Positions 43,673 to 52,302 of a DNA stretch of 64,000 nucleotides are shown one piece after another (positions within the stretch are counted from its first letter, which is position 1; each line of letters starts with the position of its first letter). Source of the DNA: Siccirubricoccus phaeus. Its GTDB lineage: Bacteria; Pseudomonadota; Alphaproteobacteria; Acetobacterales; Acetobacteraceae. Under the pieces are notes generated by a model. It was not told the DNA's origin. It ran no database searches and worked only from the letters and a program-made list of their open reading frames with translations. The position numbers and the translations under genes were made by a program. The stretch lies in the NCBI RefSeq assembly GCF_008360935.1, contig NZ_SRXO01000004.1, positions 248,001-312,000 of the forward strand, in the 5' to 3' direction.

Positions 43673-44149
43673 ATGCCGAGGCGCAAGGTCGGGTTCAGGA
43701 GGGTCGTCGCAGCGCTGCTCGCGCTGGCCCTGCTCGCCCTGCCGGGTGCCCCGGCATGGCATGCCGCGGCTGCCGCCCCGCCGCAGCAGCACGCGGCGCA
43801 TCACTGCGTCACGCACGACCACTTGGCGCACGAGGGGGCGCTCGCCTCCCATCAGCGGCACGACGGCCAGTCCGACGAGGACCCCGGCGGCATGCCGGGC
43901 CTCGGCTGCTGCGTCTCGGCCCAGTGCCCGGCCACCGTCGCGGTCCCGCTCGTCCCGCCCGGGCAGCCATTGAGGCCGTCCAACCTGCGGCTCGTCGGCA
44001 TCGCCACCCCCGTGGTGCCGGACGGCATCACCGTGGCCCCTTCCCTCCACCCGCCTCGCCCCTGGCCTGACCCGTCAAAGGGTGCCGCGCGGCCGGACGG
44101 CGGCTTGCGCGCACCTGAAACGCGCGCTCGTCGGGATAGGCACCTGTAG
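43673..44149 (+). CDS. Exported His/Cys-rich protein, CopL/DUF2946-like
   Basis: 158 residues; leader VVAALLALALLALPGAPAWHAAA, then QQHAAHHCVTHDHLAHEG, ASHQRHDGQSDED and GLGCCVSAQCPAT, and a Pro-rich C-terminus. The plan (short exported peptide with His cluster and Cys pair) matches the 37739 protein. Both resemble CopL-type metal-binding leaders near copper pumps; similarity is by layout only. It probably binds copper in the periplasm (inference). Confidence 0.55.
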   Translation: MPRRKVGFRRVVAALLALALLALPGAPAWHAAAAAPPQQHAAHHCVTHDHLAHEGALASHQRHDGQSDEDPGGMPGLGCCVSAQCPATVAVPLVPPGQPLRPSNLRLVGIATPVVPDGITVAPSLHPPRPWPDPSKGAARPDGGLRAPETRARRDRHL

Positions 44150-44227
44150 GCGCGCAACCTGAACCTCGCCTCGGACCCGATGCGTCACACGCGATCCGAA
44201 ACTGCGACACGGACAACGGAGGAAGTT

Positions 44228-44980
44228 ATGAGCATGACCAACCGCCTCACCAGCAACGCGATCACCGCCGCGCTCGCGGCCAGCCTCGCGCTCGGCGGCG
44301 CTGCGGGCGCCAGGGCGCAGTCCGCCCAGGAGCACGGGGCGCACCACCCTGGGGGCAGCGCGGCGCAGGCGACGCCCGCACCGGCCCCGGCGCCCGGCCC
44401 GGCGCAGCAGCAGCGCGGCACGCCAGGCATGATGGGCGGCCAGGGCACGCCGATGCCGGGCATGCAAGGCGGCATGCCCGGAACGATGGGCAGCCAGGGC
44501 ATGCCGATGCCGGGCGCACCCGGTGGCCAGCAGGGCGGCATGCCCGGGATGATGGGCGGCGACATGGGCCGCATGATGGAGATGATGCACCGGATGATGG
44601 CGGCGCGGGGCATGATGGGCGGCCCCGGTGCCATGCGGCACTTCGAGCGCATCGACGCGCACCTCGCCTATGTCCGCACCCTGCTCCGCATCACCGACGC
44701 GCAGGCGCCGCAGTGGAACGCCTTCGCGGACGCCTCGCGGGCCGCGGCGGACAAGCTCCGGCAGGCCTATGCCCAGGCCATGCAGGCGGCCGGGCAGCCC
44801 GCGACCGCACCGGCGCTGCTGGAGCGGCGGATCGCGCTGCTCTCGGCCCAGCTCGAGGCGATGCGCACCTTCGCCGCCGCGACACAGCCGCTCTACACGG
44901 CGCTGTCGGACGAGCAGAAGCGCGCCGCCGACGAACTCCTGGCGGAGCATCTGCGGGACATGCGGAGGCTCGGGCTGTGA
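44228..44980 (+). CDS. Met-rich Spy/CpxP-like periplasmic protein, second copy
   Basis: 250 residues; GGAGG 5 nt before ATG. Signal peptide ending GAAGARA, then a His/Met-rich segment (QEHGAHHPGG, repeats of GMPGMMGG and MPMPGAPGG, MMEMMHRMM). The C-terminal domain YVRTLLRITDAQAPQWNAFAD and TALSDEQKRAADELL is the LTxxQ fold. Related to the 15627 protein. Its stop overlaps the GTG of the DUF411 gene, so they are co-translated. Confidence 0.82.
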   Translation: MSMTNRLTSNAITAALAASLALGGAAGARAQSAQEHGAHHPGGSAAQATPAPAPAPGPAQQQRGTPGMMGGQGTPMPGMQGGMPGTMGSQGMPMPGAPGGQQGGMPGMMGGDMGRMMEMMHRMMAARGMMGGPGAMRHFERIDAHLAYVRTLLRITDAQAPQWNAFADASRAAADKLRQAYAQAMQAAGQPATAPALLERRIALLSAQLEAMRTFAAATQPLYTALSDEQKRAADELLAEHLRDMRRLGL

Positions 44981-45441
44981 GCGGCGCCAGCTCGCCCCAG
45001 AAGGCCGTGACCAGGCGGGGAGCGCTGCTCCTTGCCCTGGCGGTACCCGGCGCGGTGTCGGCGCAGGCCGCGCCGCTAGCCCGGGTCGAGGTCTGGCAGG
45101 ACCCGACCTGCGGCTGCTGCGAGGGCTGGGTCCGCCACATGCGGGCGGCGGGTTTCGACCTGGCGGTCCGCAAGGTCGCGGACGTCCGGCCGGTGAAGGC
45201 GGCCAATGGCGTGCCCGAGGCGCTGTGGTCCTGCCACACCGCCGTGGTGAACGGATACGTCATTGAGGGGCACGTCCCCGCCGCCGACATCTGGCGGCTG
45301 CTGGCCGAGCGGCCGCAGGCGCGGGGGCTGTCCGCCCCCGGCATGCCGCCGTCGTCGCCCGGCATGGACATCCCTGGCACGCCCTACGAGGTCGTCCTGT
45401 TCGGCGCGCCCGGCGGCGAGCGGATCTGGGCGCGGCACTAA
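44977..45441 (+). CDS. DUF411 metal-binding protein, exported
   Basis: 154 residues from GTG 44977 overlapping the Spy-like gene stop. The leader VTRRGALLLALAVPGAVSAQ is Tat-like. The mature part EVWQDPTCGCCEGWVRHMRAAGFDL carries the CGCC site of DUF411, followed by SCHTAVVNGYVIEGHVPA and VVLFGAPGGERIWARH. DUF411 proteins are thioredoxin-like periplasmic proteins of copper clusters; details are unknown. A dead, internally deleted copy is at 14141. Confidence 0.9.
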   Translation: MSGASSPQKAVTRRGALLLALAVPGAVSAQAAPLARVEVWQDPTCGCCEGWVRHMRAAGFDLAVRKVADVRPVKAANGVPEALWSCHTAVVNGYVIEGHVPAADIWRLLAERPQARGLSAPGMPPSSPGMDIPGTPYEVVLFGAPGGERIWARH

Positions 45442-45495
45442 CGACACCCTGCCGGGGCGCGCAGCCCCGGCGGGGATCTCCGGAGGAGACGTGAG

Positions 45496-45753
45496 ATGGA
45501 CAACCAAACCCCGGTGCCCTGGTGGCGGACCCGCGGCGGCATCGCCGCCATCGGCTTCGGGCTCGTCATCGCGTTCTTCGGGCTCCGCGAGCATTACGAG
45601 CACGCCCTCGGCCTGCTGCCCTACCTGCTGCTGCTCGCCTGCCCGCTGATGCACCTGCTGATGCCGCACGGGCATGGCGGGCACCACGGGCATGGGGCTG
45701 CCCGGTCGGACCGCGGCGGCGGCGCCACCGGGGACCGGTCCGCATCCGGGTGA
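45496..45753 (+). CDS. DUF2933 small membrane protein, second intact copy
   Basis: 85 residues; GGAGGAG before ATG. One membrane segment (GIAAIGFGLVIAFFGL), then REHYEHALGLLPYLLLLACPLMHLLMPHGHGGHHGHG with the Met/His-rich end. It is closer to the dead copies at 15003 and 23967 (both keep EHYEHTLGAL) than to the copy at 13189. It lies in the Spy-like/DUF411/DUF2933 cluster. Confidence 0.85.
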   Translation: MDNQTPVPWWRTRGGIAAIGFGLVIAFFGLREHYEHALGLLPYLLLLACPLMHLLMPHGHGGHHGHGAARSDRGGGATGDRSASG

Positions 45754-46249
45754 CGGGCGCGCGCGGGAGCGGCGTCGCGCTGCCGAATTGGCTCGCCGTG
45801 GTCAGGGCTACCTGGCCGCGGCCGCCATCGGGAACCTCGCCTGGGAAGTCGCCCAGATGCCGCTCTACACGCTGTGGCGCACCGGCTCGACGGGCGAGAT
45901 CGCCTTCGCCGTCCTGCACTGCACCCTGGGCGACCTGCTCATCGCCGGTTCTTCGCTTCTGGGCGCGCTGGTGCTCCTTGGGGCGCCGGACTGGCCGCGT
46001 CGGCGCTTTGCCGCGGTTGCCGCCGCGGCGATCGTCTTCGGCCTGGCCTACACGGTCTACAGCGAGCACCTGAACCTCGCCCGCGGTGCCTGGGCCTACA
46101 CCGAGGTGATGCCGAGGCTTCCCTGGCTGGGCACCGGCCTGGCGCCGCTGGCGCAGTGGCTGGTCGTCCCGGCGGCATCCCTGGCCTGGGCCTGCCGGGC
46201 TTGGGCAGGCCCAGCCGCGGCACGCGCCGCCAGACATACTTTGACATGA
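45674..46249 (+). CDS. Small integral membrane protein of unknown function
   Basis: Up to 191 residues; the N-terminus is uncertain because the frame overlaps the DUF2933 gene, and a start near 45787 (TTG) would give only the conserved part. It has about four membrane segments with NLAWEVAQMPLYTLW, AFAVLHCTLGDLLIAGSSLL and YTVYSEHLNLARGAWAYTEVMPRLPWLG. The motif set is familiar from hypothetical membrane proteins near metal genes, but I can name no family. Its frame ends inside the copper-box-like motif at 46231. Confidence 0.6.
   Translation: MAGTTGMGLPGRTAAAAPPGTGPHPGDGRARERRRAAELARRGQGYLAAAAIGNLAWEVAQMPLYTLWRTGSTGEIAFAVLHCTLGDLLIAGSSLLGALVLLGAPDWPRRRFAAVAAAAIVFGLAYTVYSEHLNLARGAWAYTEVMPRLPWLGTGLAPLAQWLVVPAASLAWACRAWAGPAAARAARHTLT
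46231..46249 (+). promoter_or_regulatory. Copper-box-like operator (copy 13)
   Basis: The sequence cagacatactttgacatga is among the closest to the consensus. It lies about 97 bp before the lipoprotein ATG at 46345. Confidence 0.55.
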
Positions 46250-46344
46250 ACCTGGCCCACATCCGGACCCTTAGAATGACGCGGTCAGTTCCGGCAGGTG
46301 GCGGCGTGGTCGCCGTGCAGCGCCCGAATCAGGAGGAGAACCGC

Positions 46345-46650
46345 ATGGCGAGACTGAGGACGGGCACCGGGCTGAGCCTGGCCCTGCTGCTGGCGGCAGG
46401 CCTTGCTGCCTGCGCGCCGCAGCAGCGGGCCACTCCCGCGGCCGCCGCGACACCCGGCGCGACTGGCACCGCAACGGCCACCCCGGCTCCAGGGGACCAT
46501 CCGGCATGGATGGCCCACTGCGCGGAGATGCGGCAGCAGATCCGGCAGGGCGCACCGATATCGCCCGACATGCAGCGGATGGTGACCTACTGCCAGCACA
46601 TGGACCACGCCATGGGCGCCCAGCGCGGTCGCTCCGGTCCTTATCCGTAA
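46345..46650 (+). CDS. Small lipoprotein with HCAEMRQQ motif
   Basis: 101 residues; GGAGGAG about 6 nt before ATG. The leader LALLLAAGLAAC has a lipobox. The mature part is Ala/Thr/Pro-rich, then WMAHCAEMRQQIRQGAPISPDMQ, VTYCQHMDHAMGAQ. The two Cys and the His/Met pairs could form a copper site (inference). Decayed relatives are at 108 and 6797. No named family was recognised. Confidence 0.7.
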   Translation: MARLRTGTGLSLALLLAAGLAACAPQQRATPAAAATPGATGTATATPAPGDHPAWMAHCAEMRQQIRQGAPISPDMQRMVTYCQHMDHAMGAQRGRSGPYP

Positions 46651-47117
46651 GCCGGTCACGGCGCAGTCTCGACTGGCTGCGCCGTGATTCCGGGGCTGCG
46701 GTCGCAGCTCGCCCCATCGCCAGGGCGCGCGGGGCGTCGTAGATGGGTTTCCGCGCAAGGGATGCGCCCTTGCTTGAGCGCCTTCGCCTGACTGCCGCTC
46801 GCCCCCTTTGGCGCCATGCCGCCGGGTGCCTCGCGTCTGCAAGACACGTCCGGCATGTTGCCCCCGCCGCGTCGCCGGTCCGGGAAGTCCACGCCTGAGG
46901 CCGAGCGCACGCCTCCGATGTGTTATCAATGTATTCCTTTTCGCCGTCTTCACCACTCGCGAATAAATCGCGGGAACCTCGACGGCGCCACACGGTATGC
47001 ATTGTCACGCCCTGCTTCCGGCTCCTCATTCCCGCCCCATGAAGTCCTTGTCCCCACAAGGGGCGCCGCACCTCGTCGCTGACGAGACGGTGCTGCACGG
47101 ACACGATCGCTGAGAGA
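46651..47117. other. Intergenic region before dmeF
   Basis: No gene is supportable. The stretch around 46915-46990 is less GC-rich (tgttatcaatgtattccttttcg, aataaatcgcggg) and probably holds the promoter of the CDF gene at 47118. No MerR-type or copper-box motif was seen. Confidence 0.35.
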
Positions 47118-48224
47118 ATGACCATGCACACCCACTCGACGGCGGCCTGGCGCCACCCCCACACCTTCGGTCAGGACCGGCCCCGCGACGCCGAGCGGCG
47201 CACCCTGCTCGTGCTGGCCCTCACGGTCGCCACGATGGCGCTGGAGGTCACAGCCGGGCTGGCCTTCGGCTCCGTCGCCCTGCTCGCGGACGGCCTGCAC
47301 ATGGGCTCGCACGCGACGGCGCTCGGCATCAACGCCTTTGCCTACATCTACGCCCGGCGCCACGCCGCCGACCCGCGCTTCACCTTCGGCACGGGCAAGG
47401 TCAACGCCCTCGGGGGCTACACGGGCGCCGTCCTGCTCGCCGCCTTCGCGCTGGCGATGGTGTGGGAGAGCGTGACCCGGCTGCTCGCCCCGGTGGAGAT
47501 CGCCTTCGGCTGGGCCATCGCGGTCGCGGCGGTCGGCCTCGCCGTCAACGCGGTCTCGGTCCTGCTCCTCGGCGTCCATGACCACGGCCATTCGCACGAT
47601 GGCCACCACCACCATGAGTACGACGACGACGGCGACGACCACGATCACCATCATCGCCACCACGGACACGGCGACCTCAACCTGCGCTCCGCCTACCTGC
47701 ACGTCCTTGCCGACGCCCTGACCTCGGTGCTGGCCATCGCGGCGCTGCTGGCGGGCAAGTTCCTCGGGGCGTGGTGGATGGATCCGCTGATGGGGCTGCT
47801 CGGTGCCGCGCTCGTGACCCGCTGGTCCTGGGGGCTGCTGCGCGACACCGGCCGCCTGCTGCTCGACCACCAGGCGCCCAGGCCGATCCAGCGGGCCGTG
47901 CGCGAGGCCATCGAGGACGTGGCCGACAACCGGCTGTACGACCTGCACATCTGGTCGGTCGCGCCCGGCGCCTACGCCGCGGTCCTGGGGGTGGTCACGC
48001 ATGCGCCGCGGTCCTGGGGGTGGTCACGCATGCGCCGCGACCGCCCGAGCACTACAAGGCCCAGATCCCGGAGGATCTCGGCATCGTCCACGTCACGGTC
48101 GAGGTGCAGGAGTGCGACGAGGCACCCGTGCGGCCAGCCGCCTGACCGGCCGGGCATGTCCGCGTGGCCGCGGCGGCCTCCCGCGCCGCCACGGCCCGCG
48201 GGGTTCCCCCGGCCGCACGCCTAG
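47118..48224 (+). CDS. dmeF: DmeF-like CDF transporter, C-terminus frameshifted by a tandem duplication
   Basis: The protein starts with a His-bearing tail (MHTHSTAAWRHPHTFG). It has DmeF features: LLADGLHMGSHATALGINAFAY in TM2, a long His/Asp loop (HDHGHSHDGHHHHEYDDD and on) and YLHVLADALTS in TM5. The cytoplasmic domain DLHIWSVAPGAYAAVLGVVTHAP is broken at a 29-bp tandem duplication (47976-48033). The intended ending RPPEHYKAQIPEDLGIVHVTVEVQ lies in another frame to 48145, and the actual reading continues in Arg/Pro-rich nonsense to 48224. Helices are intact, but loss of the dimerisation domain may harm Co/Ni export. Confidence 0.8.
   Translation: MTMHTHSTAAWRHPHTFGQDRPRDAERRTLLVLALTVATMALEVTAGLAFGSVALLADGLHMGSHATALGINAFAYIYARRHAADPRFTFGTGKVNALGGYTGAVLLAAFALAMVWESVTRLLAPVEIAFGWAIAVAAVGLAVNAVSVLLLGVHDHGHSHDGHHHHEYDDDGDDHDHHHRHHGHGDLNLRSAYLHVLADALTSVLAIAALLAGKFLGAWWMDPLMGLLGAALVTRWSWGLLRDTGRLLLDHQAPRPIQRAVREAIEDVADNRLYDLHIWSVAPGAYAAVLGVVTHAPRSWGWSRMRRDRPSTTRPRSRRISASSTSRSRCRSATRHPCGQPPDRPGMSAWPRRPPAPPRPAGFPRPHA
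47976..48033 (+). repeat. 29-bp exact tandem duplication inside dmeF
   Basis: Positions 47976-48004 and 48005-48033 are identical. As 29 is not a multiple of three, the copy shifts the frame. Removing one unit restores an uninterrupted CDF C-terminal domain, so the event is recent. Confidence 0.9.
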
Positions 48225-49536
48225 ACCAGCGACCGCGAGATGGCCTGGATGGGCTTCATGCCGTGGCCGAACCTGGCGATGGTCTCGCGGTTCGCCTTGA
48301 GCTCGCCGTAGGGCAGGTAGCGCACCTTGAGGTCCGCCACGCGGCTGAAGGCGGGCCGCGCCAGCTGCTCGCGCACCTCGCCCTCGCGGCCGTCCGGCGC
48401 GACGAGGAACATGCCCTCGAGGGCGTGCACCTCGGACCCAAGTGCCAGGTCGAGCATGCGGACGATGCCGGAGTAGATGGAGGTGGTGTGTTCCACCTCG
48501 CACGCCGCCACGATCCGGTTCGAGTCCTTGTCGAGCCACAGCACATCGATGAGCCGGACGGCGTCCGCGCCCGCGCCGGTGTCGAAGCCCGGCAGGGCGG
48601 CGAGGCAGCCGTCGCCCAGCTTGCCGCCGCCGAGCGGACGGCTGCGGTCGTTCGCTGCGACCCAGACGTCGTAGCCGAGCGACAGGCCGAGGTCGCGGAG
48701 CCAGCCCTGCACCTCGGTGTGGGTGTGGTCGGACTCCCGGGCCTCGGCCAGCGCCTTGGCGGCCCTCGCGCCCTCCTCGCGCACGCGGGCGAGGTCCGCC
48801 TCCCAGGCGGCCCGGGTGCCCAACTCGTCCTCGCGGGGCGGCGCCGGGTAGCGGCCGCTGCCGAGGTCGAACAGCAGGCCGCCGATGGCGCCGAGGTCGT
48901 TCGAGAGCAGGCCGCGGTGCCGGGCGTTCAGGGCGAGGATTCCCTGGCGCATGGCCAGGTAATCGTCCCAGCGGCCGAGCTTCACCTTGGCGCCGGTCAG
49001 GACGTTGTAGCCGTTGACGATGGCCGTGTTGAACGGCGGCACGAAGGTCGGGTGGAGGAAGTAGAGCAGGTTGGCGACCGCCGGGCCGAGGCCCTTGATG
49101 GCCCTGGCGTCGATCTCGCGGATGGCGGCGATGACCTGCTGCTCCGTCGTGCAGCAGACGCAGGCGTCGAGCAGGCGCCAAAGGCGCGCTGGTTGTCCGG
49201 GTTCTCGTAGATGTCCGGGATGCGCAACTTGGGTTTCCAGAGGAAGGCGTGGTCCGCCCCTTTGAAGATCTGCCTCTGCTCGGCGATGGAGTGGACCACC
49301 GTCTCCAGTGAGGAGCCGCGGTAGGCGACGCCGAAGGTGCCCGCCTTGATGTCGGCGACCACCTGCTGGATGCCGCGTCTGATGGAGCGGAAGTTCTTCA
49401 CCCGCTCCTCCCACAGGAACCAGCTCCGGTAGGTGGCCCCGGGGTCGTCGCGCCAGCGGCGGAGCAGCGTGGTCATCGGGTCGGGCGAGCCTTCCCCCGT
49501 CTCCCCGGGCACCGGGAGGACTGCTGAAATCTGCAT
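48221..49536 (-). pseudogene. Restriction-endonuclease-like gene with a one-base frameshift
   Basis: Two frames join into one protein of about 437 residues: from ATG 49536 (MQISAVLPVPGE) to NPDNQRAF, then WRLLDACVCCTTEQQVIAAIREIDARAIKGLG to 48221. Adding one T to the run at 49180-49182 repairs it. The middle part has a helix-hairpin-helix-like IDARAIKGLGPAVANLL and the C-terminal part a PD-(D/E)xK-like core, AVRLIDVLWLDK followed by IVAACEVEHTTSIYSGIVRM. No methyltransferase is adjacent. If the slip is real the gene is dead; if a sequencing error, it is a full-length nuclease-like protein. Confidence 0.6.
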
Positions 49537-49715
49537 GTCGGCCTTGGTCCTGGACTCGGAGGCGGCGGCCCGTCAATCGTTGCCAATAAGGCGGTCCCCG
49601 CCCCCTCAATCGCAAGGCGGGCGTCGCGCCCGCAGCTCCGCCGCTCGTGAGCCCGGGCCAGAGCCAAGCCGGGCTGAACCGTTGTAAAACGAATGGGTGC
49701 GAACGGAGGCACGCG

Positions 49716-50309
49716 ATGGTGCCGCAGGCCGACTTGAACAGCATCGCCCGCGCGGAGGCGAGCCCCGCGCAGGCACGCGAGATCCTGCTGGCCGTCTTCG
49801 GGCGGCCGTCGCCGGACCTGCTGCAGGACGCCTACCTCGCCCTGCGCTCCTGGGCCTGGAAGGCGCTGGACCAGCGGCGGCGCGATCCCGAACTGCTCGA
49901 ATGGGACGGCATCCTCCGCGCCGCCTCCTGCCTGATGGCACGGCGCGGTCAGCCAGCCCTGGCCGAGCGCCTCACCGCGCTCAGCGAGTTGCTGGCGGAG
50001 TCCCTCGCCGTCGGCGAGACGTTGTCCGTGGCCGATGCCACCAAGCGCCAGCACGTTGCCGAGGCGCTGGACCTCCTCGCCCGGTGCGGCGGCCACGCCA
50101 GCCGCAGCGCCATCGGTGAGCGCCTCTCGCTCGGGCAGGCGAACCTCACTCAGCTGCTCAACCTCATGACGGCTGCCGGTCTCGTGGAGTGGACCACGCT
50201 CGGCAGGGAGGTCGCGTTCGGCCTGTCGCGCGGCGGACGTGAGGCACGACGCGCCGTCCCGCCAGCCAGTCTGGGAGCTGCCGCGCCGATCGGACCGGTC
50301 GGTTCATGA
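49716..50309 (+). CDS. Winged-helix DNA-binding protein of unknown family
   Basis: 197 residues; GGAGG 6 nt before ATG. The N-terminal half is helical (REILLAVFGRPSPDLLQDAYLALRSW). The C-terminal half has a MarR-like helix-turn-helix, ALDLLARCGGHASRSAIGERLSLGQANLTQLLNLMTAAGLVEWTTLGREVAFGLS. It may control the neighbouring small genes; no operator could be assigned. No known family was recognised beyond the fold. Confidence 0.6.
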   Translation: MVPQADLNSIARAEASPAQAREILLAVFGRPSPDLLQDAYLALRSWAWKALDQRRRDPELLEWDGILRAASCLMARRGQPALAERLTALSELLAESLAVGETLSVADATKRQHVAEALDLLARCGGHASRSAIGERLSLGQANLTQLLNLMTAAGLVEWTTLGREVAFGLSRGGREARRAVPPASLGAAAPIGPVGS

Positions 50310-50325
50310 GCCTCGAGGGCGAGCG

Positions 50326-50562
50326 ATGACCGAGGGACCGGACACCCAGGACGAGGGACCGGAGGACCCGGACGAGAACGCCGAGGACGAGATGTCCGCC
50401 GACGGGCGCGCCCTCCTCGACGCCTACCTCCTGCGACTCGCCGAAGAAGGCGCCCGCGACATCGAGCGGGGCGACTTCGTCGTCGCCCGCACTCCCGAGG
50501 AGCTTCGCCGCATCCTTTGGGACGATTGGACGCCGCCGTCCGGGGAGATCAAGGCAGGCTGA
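50326..50562 (+). CDS. Small acidic hypothetical protein
   Basis: 78 residues; weak GAGGGCGAG site before ATG. Acidic N-terminus, then a helical segment ADGRALLDAYLLRLAEEGARDIERGDFVVARTPEELRRIL. It might be an antitoxin-like partner, but no family could be named. It starts 16 bp after the winged-helix gene and probably shares its transcript. Confidence 0.5.
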   Translation: MTEGPDTQDEGPEDPDENAEDEMSADGRALLDAYLLRLAEEGARDIERGDFVVARTPEELRRILWDDWTPPSGEIKAG

Positions 50563-51002
50563 GGCGGCTTGGCCGGGGGTTCCTCCCCCGCCGCCAAGAG
50601 TCTCTGGCGCGCTGCCTCGCAGTGCCGGTGAAGGGGCGGCAACGATCACCGGCCCCATCTCCTGGTTGGTCTGACCGGGCCTCATGCGACGGGCGCCGAC
50701 GCGGGACGCTCGACAGGCAAGCGCCTGGTGGTTCCTACCAAGCCCGCCGCCAAACCGGAGGGCCTGAATTCGATTGCCGGGCGGCCGCAATAGGACGCAT
50801 GCGGGTTCATGTCATTTATCCAGCCGGGGATAAATTATCCCTCGCAAGATAATTACGTCTAATCGGCCCGGTTCGCGCATCGGGGAAGCGTCCACCGGCG
50901 ACGGCACCCGGCTGGGCAGATCGGCCTGCCCGACGTTGAGTATCTCCGGCATGCGGTGCTGACGAACGAAGCGCGGGCGGCGCGCCGTGCTATGCATTCC
51001 GA
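50563..51002. other. Intergenic region with palindromes
   Basis: No gene. An AT-rich patch carries the perfect inverted repeat GGGATAA-A-TTATCCC (50827-50841), and GCATTC-C-GAATGC (50996-51008) overlaps the next frame's ATG. Either could be an operator. Confidence 0.4.
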
Positions 51003-51512
51003 ATGCGGCGCACCCCGCAGACCGTCCGCATCTTCGGCGACTGGGCTCCCGCACGCTGGCTTCGGCGCATGCGGGCCTCCGACATGCGCCTGGACGGCGG
51101 CGATGACCGACGCTGCGCCCGCTGCGGCCGATGGCCGGACCAGCACACGGGCGTCACCGGGGATTGGCTCATCGAACCCCTGCGCCTCTGCCCGGGCTGC
51201 CTCCAGCGCGTTGAGTTCGTGCTCGCGCGGGCCGGGACCGGCACCGTCGAGGACCTCGCCGCGCGTTGGCCGTGCCGGGGCCCTGGGCTACCGTCATGCC
51301 GCCGCCCCCCCGAGCCGCCGTGGCTGACCCGGCCATCAGCCGCCCCCGCGAACAGGACTGCTTCCCGGCGAGTTGGTCGGAGCCGCCCTCGTGGAGCGCG
51401 TCGGCATCAGCCTCACGGTGTCCGCCGCGTACCAGCCCCTATGTCGCCGCGCGCGTCTTCCTCTTGCGCTCCAGCATCGCTCGGGCTTCCACCTCGGCTT
51501 CTTCGAGGCTGA
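51003..51512 (+). CDS. Possible small zinc-ribbon protein (uncertain)
   Basis: The first ~85 residues look protein-like: DDRRCARCGRWPDQHTG and LCPGCLQRVEFVLARAG form a possible CxxC...CxxC zinc site. The rest of the frame is Arg/Pro-rich and overlaps the antitoxin gene on the other strand, so the real end may be earlier or the frame spurious. There is no good ribosome binding site. Confidence 0.35.
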   Translation: MRRTPQTVRIFGDWAPARWLRRMRASDMRLDGGDDRRCARCGRWPDQHTGVTGDWLIEPLRLCPGCLQRVEFVLARAGTGTVEDLAARWPCRGPGLPSCRRPPEPPWLTRPSAAPANRTASRRVGRSRPRGARRHQPHGVRRVPAPMSPRASSSCAPASLGLPPRLLRG

Positions 51513-51711
51513 TGAACTCCCCCGCGCTGCGCTGCTCGATCAGCGACCGCAGGGCATGGAGTTCCGCGTCCCGGGCCTCGTGGTCGCGCCGCAGCAGATC
51601 CAGCCCGCGCCGGAGAACCGCGCCGGGGCTCGGGTAGTGCCCGCTCTCGACGAGGGAGTGCACGAAGGCGTCCTCGTCCTCGGTCAGCGAGATCGAAACC
51701 TCCACGACCAT
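51439..51711 (-). CDS. ParD/CopG-type antitoxin, apparently without toxin
   Basis: 90 residues from the ATG at 51711. EVSISLTEDEDAFVHSLVESGHYPSPGAVLRRGLDLL is the ribbon-helix-helix DNA-binding and helical pattern of ParD antitoxins, with an acidic C-terminal tail. The expected ParE toxin would follow on the minus strand below 51439, but no ParE-like frame is there. It is an orphan or a relic of a plasmid-maintenance pair. Confidence 0.7.
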   Translation of the reverse strand: MVVEVSISLTEDEDAFVHSLVESGHYPSPGAVLRRGLDLLRRDHEARDAELHALRSLIEQRSAGEFISLEEAEVEARAMLERKRKTRAAT

Positions 51712-52302
51712 GCCCGCCTCCTGCCGCCACGCCGATCAGTAGCACCTGTGCCCTCGGCCGCCAGGGCGCCGGTCGATGACCACGCCAAGTTACTGCCTGG
51801 CGGGGAACGCTGGCGGACGCCATGAGGGCACCTGTCTCCGCGGCGATCTCCGCGACCGCGCAAGCCGCACGCCCCTAGGCATATGAACCCACAAGAGATC
51901 CAAGTGCCGACACGCTTGGGTGTCGGTGCTGGGCACGAGCAGCCGCCACGGAGCCCGCCGCGGCACATGGACACAGCAAGGATTCGCGCCCGCTCATCCC
52001 CGCGCCGCAGGGTTTCCCGGGCGGAGGCGCCCCAACCGTGAGCCCTGCTGCAGGAGGTGCCAATCGCCGGAAAGGTTTGTTGACTCTAGTCCTATCATTG
52101 TGGGTATGTTTTCCGCCATGACGGACGAGCCTCCCATTTCCGACACGGCCCCGCCGGGTGTCCTTGGCGCACCGGCCGACCATGTCGCAGGGCTCCGGCC
52201 GAGGCGAAGGGCCGTCATCTCCGCGCCCGCCTGAGGGCGCCGTCGGCCGCGCCCCGAGGCCGGTGACCAGCGCGACACCATCCCAGAGGAACAGGAGACG
52301 CC
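51712..52302. other. Intergenic region with a possible promoter
   Basis: No gene is supportable. An AT-rich patch (52068-52115) has TTGACT (52080-52085) followed after 17-19 bp by GGTATGTT, a possible promoter for the operon starting at 52303. A short frame at 52116 has no support. Confidence 0.35.
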
